From Promethearchaeota archaeon (lineage in GTDB: Archaea; Asgardarchaeota; Lokiarchaeia; Sigyniarchaeales; SOKP01): a stretch of 64,000 nucleotides of DNA. The DNA lies in the NCBI GenBank assembly GCA_030603385.1, contig JAUVXW010000002.1, positions 1 to 64,000 of the forward strand, read 5' to 3'. Below, in pieces: positions 55,560-63,700 of this stretch. The notes under the pieces are model-generated. The model saw nothing but the letters and a program-made list of their open reading frames with translations, did not search any database and was not told the origin of the DNA. A program made the translations under genes and the position numbers. How positions within the stretch are numbered: the first letter of the stretch is position 1; each line of letters begins with the position of its first letter.

Positions 55560-55583
55560 ATAGACAAATTTAAATTTATCTAT
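55560..55583. promoter_or_regulatory. Candidate ArsR operator
   Basis: ATAGACAAATTT / AAATTTATCTAT form a 24-bp palindrome with a single mismatched pair, in the middle of the 121-base acr3-arsR gap and close to the likely TATA box of both. This is the size and AT-rich form of ArsR-family operators. A further half-site-like ATATAGACAG lies at 55600-55610. Confidence 0.6.
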
Positions 55584-55624
55584 ATGATATTATATAGCAT
55601 ATATAGACAGATTTTACAATAATT

Positions 55625-55975
55625 ATGGTTGAACAGAATAAAGACGATATTAAAACACTAATCGAATGTATTGGATTAGATGTAGATGTTCATGAATATA
55701 TAAAAAGTCTAGAAAAAAGCCGTAATGAGATTTTATCAAGAAAAGATTTTAAAGAAAAAGTGATTTCTCATAAAGCACTTGGTCATGGGTCAAGATATTT
55801 AATCTATAATCTAATTAAGAAAAAAGAAATGTGTATATGTGAACTTTCTATGATTATAGATTTAACTCAACCAACTATCTCTCATCATGTAAAAATATTG
55901 GAACAGGCTGGGTTGATAAATGGAGTAAAAAGTGGAAAGTTTATTCATTATCAAGTAAAAAAAAATATCGATTAA
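55625..55975 (+). CDS. arsR: ArsR-family metalloregulator
   Basis: 116 aa winged helix. ALGHGSRYLIYNLIKKK, then the metal-sensing MCICEL motif (C70, C72), then the recognition helix LTQPTISHHVKILEQAGLI. The C-x-C at the start of the DNA-binding helix is the As(III) site of classic ArsR. An extra ~45 N-terminal residues precede the core. Represses acr3 and itself until arsenite binds. Confidence 0.88.
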   Translation: MVEQNKDDIKTLIECIGLDVDVHEYIKSLEKSRNEILSRKDFKEKVISHKALGHGSRYLIYNLIKKKEMCICELSMIIDLTQPTISHHVKILEQAGLINGVKSGKFIHYQVKKNID

Positions 55976-56132
55976 TGATAATCTAAAAGTTGAATTTTTA
56001 TTTCCTTACTGTAGGAACTAATAGTTTATAATTATTAAATTTAAAAGCTAACTTGCTTATTTTGATCGTAATCTAAAATTTAGGTTTACTTGACATGGAA
56101 TTTTATATAAATCAACAAAAAATGTGAAAATA

Positions 56133-56387
56133 ATGGCGAAACTGGTTCCAGATACCGAAGAAAGCATGAATGAATGCAGAAAATTCTGCGGACCTTGTCC
56201 CTCGTTTAAACCAAACAAACTCAATGAGTTTGAGCCACACGCCCTGTTTTGTTCCAGAGGACAAACTGAAAAACCTATGGATCAAGTAGAAGATAAAGGT
56301 TGTAGTTGTTTTGGATGTGGATTATTCTCTCAATATGAGTTAAAGGGTGGATATTTCTGCATGCACGGAATTGAGGGAAGAAAATAA
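56133..56387 (+). CDS. DUF2769 Cys-rich protein
   Basis: 84 aa. LVPDTEESMNECRKFCGPCPSF, LFCSRG and CSCFGCGLF...GGYFCMHG give the DUF2769 pattern, about ten cysteines that likely hold zinc or a cluster. ATG 56133 is preferred to the GTG at 56124. A TTTATATAAAT element 27 bases upstream is the probable promoter. Followed by a T14 terminator. Confidence 0.75.
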   Translation: MAKLVPDTEESMNECRKFCGPCPSFKPNKLNEFEPHALFCSRGQTEKPMDQVEDKGCSCFGCGLFSQYELKGGYFCMHGIEGRK

Positions 56388-56400
56388 AGATTAAAAAATT

Positions 56401-56421
56401 CTTTCATTTTTTTTTTTTTTA
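56401..56421 (+). terminator. T14 tract after DUF2769
   Basis: Fourteen Ts at 56407-56420, 20 bases after the DUF2769 stop, with no stem. A U-run of this length is enough for archaeal RNA polymerase. It separates DUF2769 from the cysteine leader that follows. Confidence 0.55.
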
Positions 56422-56490
56422 TTTGATGAATAAGAATTTTTATTAAATATCACCATGAATATTTTAAATGAACAAGTATTTCAAAAATTA

Positions 56491-56562
56491 ATGAGAATTA
56501 ATAATCAGAACCAGGTAGGATTTCTTACCTTTAATTGCTGTATTTTTGGTTGTTGTTGTTAA
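56491..56562 (+). CDS. Cys-rich leader peptide (23 aa) upstream of cysteine synthase
   Basis: ATG 56491 opens a 23-codon ORF, MRINNQNQVGFLTFN then CCIFGCCC and TAA. Five of the last eight codons are cysteine, three of them directly before the stop. The frame is open further back to ATG 56455 (35 aa). A TATTAAAT element at 56441-56448 would start transcription near 56468, favouring the short form. The ORF lies within an 11-bp inverted repeat and its last codons form a hairpin. The next gene (56649) makes cysteine. Leader-type control by cysteinyl-tRNA supply is the evident hypothesis. Confidence 0.6.
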   Translation: MRINNQNQVGFLTFNCCIFGCCC

Positions 56563-56630
56563 ACAACAGTTTCATTAATTCTCACTTAACCATCAAAATT
56601 TATTCTCTCAAATAACACTTGTTTGGTTAA
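56492..56630 (+). promoter_or_regulatory. Nested hairpins of the cysteine leader
   Basis: TGAGAATTAAT (56492-56502) pairs with ATTAATTCTCA (56574-56584), 11 bp perfect, enclosing the leader ORF. TGTTGTT (56551-56557, the last three Cys codons) pairs with AACAACA (56562-56568). TTAACCA (56586-56592) pairs with TGGTTAA (56624-56630). A stalled ribosome on the Cys codons would open the first two and leave the third. No U-run follows, so control could be on translation rather than termination. Confidence 0.5.
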
Positions 56631-56648
56631 AATTGTAGAATTTTAATT

Positions 56649-57665
56649 ATGAATACTAAAATTAGGGATGTCAAAATGAAGTCAGCATCATATAATAATA
56701 GAAAAGGGAAAATAGGGATAAATAACAAATTACGAGTATATGAAAGAATTGAAGATTTAATTTCAAATAGAGAAAATCCTTCACCGTTAGTTAAATTGAA
56801 TGAAAGAATTAATCCGAATAAAAGATTTCCAATTTACATCAAATTGGAACGTTATAATCCTTTTGGATCAATTAAAGATAGGGTTGCTTATGCTATGCTT
56901 AAAGATGTTATATTTAAGGAGGGACAACGTATCATAGAGCCTTCATCTGGAAACACAGGAATAGCATTAGCTTCTTTAGCGAACGCAAGAGGGATTCCTA
57001 TTGAAATTGCTGTACCAAGTAGAATTCCAGAAGAAAAAAAAATACTTTTAAAATTACTTGGTGTGAAAGAATTATGGGAAGCTGATGATAACCTATGCCC
57101 TAAATTCCCTAACGAAGGCGCAAGAGGTGTAGTAAATGGAATTTTAATTAGTAAGGGAGGAGAACGATATTTTAATCCAGATCAATATGGAAATGACTTA
57201 AATGTAGAGGCTCATTATAGAACCACAGGTCCGGAAATCTGGGAGCAAACCAATGGAGAAATTGATTATTTTTTCGCAGCTACAGGTACAGGTGGCACTA
57301 TTACGGGAGTTGGGAAATATTTAAAAGAAAAAAAGCCGTCTATTAAAATTTTAGGGGTAGAACCATCAAATACAATACATAATATACCTGGTTTGAAGAG
57401 AATAACTGACCTTGATGATGAATTAATTCCGAAAATTTTAGATAAATCGGTAATTGATGAAATCTTAGAGGTAAGTGATGATAGAGCATATCAAACTGGT
57501 ATTGAATTGGCAAGGAAAAATGGTATCCTGGTAGGCCCTTCTACAGGTGCGATTTTAGCTGCCGCTCTGAAATTTGCTAAATCTCATGTCGGGTTAGCTG
57601 TTATTATTGCACCTGATGATGCTGCCAAATATATTAGTTCTTATGCGCCGTACATTAAAAAATAA
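56649..57665 (+). CDS. Cysteine synthase / O-phosphoserine sulfhydrylase-type PLP enzyme
   Basis: 338 aa fold-type-II PLP enzyme. K76 in FGSIKDRVA is the Schiff base, EPSSGNTGIALA the substrate loop, GTGGTITGVGKY the phosphate loop and a late S-TG in GPSTGA. It makes cysteine from O-acetylserine, O-phosphoserine or cystathionine-type donors; the choice cannot be made here. Compared with CysK it has a ~45-residue N-terminal extension. Preceded by a Cys-codon leader, which supports cysteine biosynthesis. Confidence 0.88.
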   Translation: MNTKIRDVKMKSASYNNRKGKIGINNKLRVYERIEDLISNRENPSPLVKLNERINPNKRFPIYIKLERYNPFGSIKDRVAYAMLKDVIFKEGQRIIEPSSGNTGIALASLANARGIPIEIAVPSRIPEEKKILLKLLGVKELWEADDNLCPKFPNEGARGVVNGILISKGGERYFNPDQYGNDLNVEAHYRTTGPEIWEQTNGEIDYFFAATGTGGTITGVGKYLKEKKPSIKILGVEPSNTIHNIPGLKRITDLDDELIPKILDKSVIDEILEVSDDRAYQTGIELARKNGILVGPSTGAILAAALKFAKSHVGLAVIIAPDDAAKYISSYAPYIKK

Positions 57666-57723
57666 GCGAAAAAGTACTTTTAAATCAAAATATTGATATG
57701 GGTTTTATCTATCTTGTTATCAA

Positions 57724-59127
57724 TTAGGAAGTTTTCTTCTTTAATTTTAGTTTTCTAAGGAAGTATAAACTAATTAAATAGAATATACCCATAGATGATA
57801 AAGTTAAAGTTATTATCGTTGAGTTCTCTGCATTAGCTCCCGTGAGGATAAAGCCAATCATAAGGGACGTAAATGATTGACCTATAGATAAAATAAAAGA
57901 GCTTATACCAAAATAGGCACCGGATATATTAGACACTGCGATATCTAAAGTATGCACATTGCTATTTTCAGCAGCTTCATATACTAATGTGCTAGCTAGT
58001 GGAGGGTTAAAAAGACCGAAACCATACATAGAGCCTAAAATTGTACCAATAGTTACTACAAATAAAAATATTTTAAGAATAGTTGGTAAGCCATCAATTA
58101 AAAAGATTAAATCTAACAATGCAGAAACAGCTGAAGCTAAAATGCAAATTGTATAGGTCTTAATTACAGCATGTTTTTTGAGGATTCTTCGCCAAATAAT
58201 AAATCCTATAAACTTGCTAGTTGCTGAAATTATTATATAAATGTAAAATGCTCCTCCCGTGAAAAGAAGAGTAAATGTGAGAAACGGTATAACCATCATT
58301 CCTAATATTCTGCCTGACATTGCATTAAAAAGTCTTACTGAGAGAAATTTTCGATATTTCTTATCTTTTAAAGGTTCGATCATTTGTGGAAAAAATGATT
58401 TGAAACTTACTTTTTTGGTTATAGATGAAGATTTGTCATGAAAATTCTCATCAATTGAGAAAAAAGTAATGATTACCGCAATTAATCCAAAAAGTGTGAA
58501 ACTTATTCCTACCCATGGTATATACCTAAGAATTATTCTTCCTGAAGGTTCCCACCATTTAACATTTCCAGGATCTGGTAAAATACTCTGCACCATCAAG
58601 GGTAATAGGAGGGAAAAAATAGAAGAGATAATACGAAAAAAAGTAGTTACAGCGGCTATTTTTTCTCTGTTTTTATGTGTTTGTGATTGTTCTGTTAACA
58701 TAGAAAGATGTACAGTTAATATCGAAGAACCTGATATTGTTTTTAAAATTAAAATTCCCCATAAAAAAACGGCTGTAGGTAAATACAATTGATTGTTCTG
58801 AGGACATTTGGGTGGAAACCAGATTATAATACTTGTGAAAATCCAAAGGGGTAACCCATAAAGCATAAAAGGTCTGCGTTTACCAAATCTTCCTGGTTTC
58901 TTATTATCTGCAACTACCCCAAAAAATATGGAGGAGAATGCCGAAACAATAAGCTGTATGGAAATCCCTACTGAAGTGAGTATTGAATCTAAATTGATAG
59001 TGTAAACATAAAATTGGAAAACAAACACTCCAGCAAACATATTTGTCAGAATTATACCAAATTGACCCCAAGCATAACCTAATAGTCGTTTTCCATGTAG
59101 TTCACGTGGTGAAATATCATTACCCAT
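57724..59127 (-). CDS. MFS transporter, GPH (sugar:cation) type
   Basis: 467 aa, 12 membrane segments. GVVADNKKPGRFGKRRPFMLYGLP after helix 2 is the GPH-type D-x(n)-GRxRP motif. The family couples uptake of glycosides or pentoses to Na+ or H+; other substrates are known in archaea. Divergent from the AAA-like gene. Specificity unknown. Confidence 0.75.
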   Translation of the reverse strand: MGNDISPRELHGKRLLGYAWGQFGIILTNMFAGVFVFQFYVYTINLDSILTSVGISIQLIVSAFSSIFFGVVADNKKPGRFGKRRPFMLYGLPLWIFTSIIIWFPPKCPQNNQLYLPTAVFLWGILILKTISGSSILTVHLSMLTEQSQTHKNREKIAAVTTFFRIISSIFSLLLPLMVQSILPDPGNVKWWEPSGRIILRYIPWVGISFTLFGLIAVIITFFSIDENFHDKSSSITKKVSFKSFFPQMIEPLKDKKYRKFLSVRLFNAMSGRILGMMVIPFLTFTLLFTGGAFYIYIIISATSKFIGFIIWRRILKKHAVIKTYTICILASAVSALLDLIFLIDGLPTILKIFLFVVTIGTILGSMYGFGLFNPPLASTLVYEAAENSNVHTLDIAVSNISGAYFGISSFILSIGQSFTSLMIGFILTGANAENSTIITLTLSSMGIFYLISLYFLRKLKLKKKTS

Positions 59128-59471
59128 AATAAAATAATTAATTAATCTAAAAATAAAATTATGATTTTTATTTAGAGAAGATTTTCAAGGAATATTTTTG
59201 GTAGAACATTATACAGTAAATTAGAAAATATCTTTTCTCTAATTATTTTATTTATACCTCATGGATAATGACTTAACAAGAAGCAATATAGAAGAAATAA
59301 AAACTCATAAAATATTTTAGAGTTTATGAAATAGATTACTATTATATAAATTTAATGGTTTTTGTCGGGGATGTATTTACCACTAAATATAATTAACGCT
59401 AAATATATATGTGTAAATGGTCTTTAAAATAGTGTTCATAAAAATCAATGTAAGTATTGTTGAAATTTCCT
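59128..59471. other. Divergent gap, no gene seen
   Basis: 344 AT-rich bases between the GPH transporter and the AAA-like gene. A 19-codon chance ORF is present; no promoter, repeat or RNA structure stands out beyond AT-rich boxes. Confidence 0.45.
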
Positions 59472-60737
59472 ATGAAAGATTTAAGCGAGATTCCAGAATT
59501 TTCAAGGTATTTTCGAGTGATTTTACCATCTAAACTTGAAGTTAATAGAGAGGAGATCTTTTATCGGGACAAATATAATGATATAATCAATTATATTAAG
59601 ACAATGTCCACATTTAATAGTGAAAATGTCTTAAAAGAGTATATTTCACCTAAAGGTGCTGTGTTAATAAATGTTAATCCTGGAACGGATATATTAGAAT
59701 TTATAAAGTTAATCTCGATGAATTACTCGTTAGAGTTAATTGAGTTTAACGATAATGAGATAAAAAAGGCTCCAGATAAGTTTATAAAAAGCTTTACGCC
59801 AATTTTAAAAGCAATTAGAGAAAATTCTGATAAAGAAACCGATCTAAAATCTGAAAAAGAAGAAACAAATAAGAATTTGGTTGATTCTGACGATATACTT
59901 GAAAAAAAATTATTGGTAATTAATCAACAATTAAATTTCAAGACCTTATTAAAAGAAACCAATTTGCTTGAAGTTTTCACAACCTCACAAAAAGAGGTTA
60001 TTTTCAATTTTATTGAAACTAATGTAATTTTAATATGGATTAATTATGATATTCGAGATATTATAGAAATCTCATCAAAGGTTTATGATTCTTTTGATTT
60101 ATTTATAAAAGTTCAGTTATTAAATAAGATCGAAAGGGAAACTGTATTTAGAGATTTTTTGGAGAAGAATCCAAAAATAGTTTTTGATATAAATGCGTTG
60201 GTCAATTATACTGATAATTGGGAAGTAAAGGATATAAAACAATTACTAAAGGTTGGCATTTTTAAACACTTTTTAAATTCAGAACTAAATGAAACAAGTA
60301 ATGAGATTACTCATATTCTACTTGATTTGATAGATTCTGGTGAGTTTTTACCTTCTATCATACCAAAGATTTCAAATGATAAACAAGTTGCAGGAGAAGA
60401 TAAAAAAAATAAACATGTAATAAAAAATATAGCAAAAATAGAAGAGGAACAATTTAATAAAACTAATAATGTAAAAGATTATATTTATAGTATTCGAGAA
60501 TCACGCATATCAGAATTTATGTTAAGTCAGCTATATGAAAATGCTGCTTTTATGAATTACAATGAACTTTTGCTCATAATTGATAAAATTGACAAGAAAG
60601 AGTTATTGGAAGACAATGATAGGAAATTACTAGCAAGGTATCCTTTTATTTTAAATGAATCCCCCAATAAGGCACTAATTAATTTGGAAAAGGCTAAAAA
60701 GAGAGTTGATCGCATAAAACAAGCCTTTGGTAAATGA
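59472..60737 (+). CDS. Degenerate AAA+ protein (no Walker A lysine), partner of SMC?
   Basis: 421 aa from ATG 59472 (a TTG at 59457 is possible). Residue numbers count from 59457. A AAA+-like outline is visible: a strand-loop GAVLINVNPGTDIL (67-80) where GPPGTGKT is expected, so the P-loop Lys-Thr is lost; a strand with ETNVILIWINYDIRDI (187-202) at the sensor-1 position; SFDLFIKVQLLNKIERETVFRDFL (212-235) like the AAA post-sensor helix; and NYTDNWEVKDIKQLL like the lid. A charged insert lies at 120-150. It ends 22 bases before the SMC start. It cannot hydrolyse ATP by the usual site and may act as a scaffold or loader. Confidence 0.6.
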   Translation: MKDLSEIPEFSRYFRVILPSKLEVNREEIFYRDKYNDIINYIKTMSTFNSENVLKEYISPKGAVLINVNPGTDILEFIKLISMNYSLELIEFNDNEIKKAPDKFIKSFTPILKAIRENSDKETDLKSEKEETNKNLVDSDDILEKKLLVINQQLNFKTLLKETNLLEVFTTSQKEVIFNFIETNVILIWINYDIRDIIEISSKVYDSFDLFIKVQLLNKIERETVFRDFLEKNPKIVFDINALVNYTDNWEVKDIKQLLKVGIFKHFLNSELNETSNEITHILLDLIDSGEFLPSIIPKISNDKQVAGEDKKNKHVIKNIAKIEEEQFNKTNNVKDYIYSIRESRISEFMLSQLYENAAFMNYNELLLIIDKIDKKELLEDNDRKLLARYPFILNESPNKALINLEKAKKRVDRIKQAFGK

Positions 60738-60759
60738 AATGTAATAGGATGAGGTAAAG

Positions 60760-63700
60760 TTGGCTTCTCAAATACAACCTAAGAATAAGGAAAATGAAAA
60801 TCTAGGGAAACAAAATAGGAACCCCTTTATTAAGAAAGTTATCTTAGAAAATTTCTTATCGTTTCAAAAAGATGAGGTTGATTTTGGGGAAGCTAAGTTT
60901 GTTATTATTGTAGGCCCAAATTGGAGTGGAAAAACATCAATTTTTCAGGCTATTAAATTTGCATTAGGTAGTAATGAAAGAGATAATCGCTATACAAAAT
61001 GGTCTAATTTTATTAGAAATAGTCAGAATCATGCAATGGTTGAAATTCATATTCAAAACGGGGATGATATAATACAACTTAGGAGATATGTTATCAGAGG
61101 GCAATCTCCATTTTTTAAAATAAAAGGTAAGAATGAAAAAGAATTTCATAAAGTCCAAGCTCATGATGTCCAGAAAGTAATTACAGATTTAAATATAAAT
61201 CCTGATAATCAGTTTGCTTTCGTCAGTCAAGGAAAAATTGATGCTATTAAAAGCTTAAAACCAACAGAGTTATGTTCTTTTCTTGAAAAAGGTATTGGAT
61301 TAAAACTTCTTCGAGATGAGATATTAAACCAAAAAAGAAACGTGCTTACTTTGGATAATGATTTAAAGTCATTAACAAGTCGAAGAAACACCTTGAACAT
61401 TAGCTTAGAGCTTTTAACACCGAAATTGAAACGCTTGGAACAAAAAAAAAAGTTGTTAGAAATTAGAGAAAAATACAATGATGAATTTTTATGGGCAAAT
61501 CGAGATAAATTGGAAAAGGACATAAACAAAATTGAAGAACTCATTGAAAACCTTAAATTAGTCATAGATGGGATTAAGAAAAGAAAAAATAAATATGATA
61601 ATGAAATCGCAGAATTAATTAATAAAATTTCTATTGAGGAACAGAATATAAATAGGTTGTCAAAGAAACTCGGTGAACTTGATTATGAGAAAACAGATTT
61701 AATTGCAAAAATACAGAATTGGCAAAAAGAAAAGATATTAGCTAAACAGGAATTAGATGTACTGTCTAATAAAGTAAGAGAAATCGAAAAAATTATTACT
61801 AATTTTGAAAAACAAAAGGAAAGTTTAGATAGTGAATTAATAATAATTAAGAGGGAACAAAAGAAATTAGACGTTCAAATTACAAGCCTAATAAAGGAAC
61901 AAGATCAGTTAGTAAAGAAAATTAAACAAAATAAGGCTCTATTGGATGAGTATAATAAAATTATTAATGAAAAGGAAGTGAAACAATCAAAAATTCAAGA
62001 TAATAAGAAAACAATTAATGCCATAAATGACGAAATCAACCAACTATTTCAAAGTTTTAAGGATATAGAACATAAATTAGAAAAAAATAAATGGTTTCTA
62101 GAAAATCCTTCAAAAGATTTATTACAAGAAATCGATAGAGATCTCAGAAAAATTACTTTGAAAATTTATGAGATTGATTCAGAAATCAAAAAATTGGAAT
62201 TTGAAAAGTCAAAAAAGATAAATAAGTTAAAAATTCTACAGATATCACTAAGAGAACGACGAGTTGTTCTTCCTTCAAGTATTTCTATTCTTAAGGATGA
62301 GATTAATAGAAGAGATTTGAAAGTTAAGGGCCCCTTAATTGAATATTTAAAGTATGGTGATGAATTAAGCTATGCTATCGAATCTGTGCTAGGGGAAAAA
62401 TTATTATATAGTTTTGTAGCGGAAGATTGGGATACTTTAACTCTATTAAAAAGATTGAAAGAAAAATATGGTGCCTATTGTAATATATATCTTCCCAAAA
62501 AATTAGGTATTCAACCTTTAATAGATATTTCTGCTAATGGGGTTCTCGGTTATCTAGCTGAGCTTGTTAAAATCGTCGATTACGATTTAGATATTAAGAA
62601 AGTTATATATTCTAAAGTAAAGAATTGTTTAGTTGTTAAGGATTACCATTCTGGAAGAGAACTTTATAATAAACTTGGTTTCAAGGGTAAATGTGTAACT
62701 TTAGCAGGGGAACAAATTATATCCTATAAATATGTTTATGAAACCCCTTATGTAAAAAGATTAAAGGGTTTATTAAGCGCAGCAACTCAAAAAGAACAAT
62801 CTAACGTATTAGAATCAGAAATTAAATCAACGAATGATTCGATTTCAGAATTAAGGGTTGAACAATCCAAATTAGATATTATCCAAAAAGAATTATTCAA
62901 TAAAAAGGAATCTTTTAGCGATCTTTTATATAATTTTAACCAAAAACAGAGGATCACAACGAAAAAAAATCAATTATATAAACAGATGCATGACTTAGAA
63001 AAAGACAATTCTGAAATTAAAGATAAACTTAAAGATTTAGAATTTAAAATTAAAAATTTAAAGACACAAACTGACCCGGATTTTTTTAAATGGAATGATA
63101 GATTCAATGAGATCCCAAATGAATTGACTTCTTCAAATGAGGAAAAGAAAAAATGGGATTTGAAATTAGATGAAACTTCAGATATCCTAAAGGAAGTGAA
63201 AGTGGAGTTAAATAAGCAAAAAAATAAATTAAATATTAACAAATTAGATTACGAAAAAAAGAAAGAAGGGTTTCAAAAAGCAGACAAATCTGCTTTTGAA
63301 ACTTATCGACAATTAGAAAATGTAGAAGATAAACTTGAGAATATCGAGAAAGATATCACAAATTTGAAAGAAAATAAACTTCAATATCAAAACAGGAAGA
63401 ATGAAATCGATAAAAGAAGTATACAAATTACTATAAATTTGGAACAAGAAAATGTTAAATTAAATGCATTTAACCAAGAAATAGAAGCAAAAAGAAGGGA
63501 TTATGAACGAATTAATTCAGAGATAGGTCCCTTAATTTCTGAACAAATTATAGAAATTCGTCCAATAGAATTGATAAATGAAGATATTTCAAAAATCGAT
63601 AAGCAATTACTCAGTTATCTAGATGTCGATGATTCACTTCTAGTTGAGAAAGACCAAATAATAGCATCTCTTAAAGAAATTAATAGAAATCAAAACGATT

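Noticed and set aside
59274..59320. 19-codon ORF upstream of the AAA-like gene as a leader peptide
   Set aside because: No codon bias toward one amino acid, no hairpin, and no ribosome site.
60964..63242. Leftward ORFs of 66-112 residues within the SMC gene
   Set aside because: They are Phe/Ser/Leu-rich shadows of the coiled-coil coding strand.
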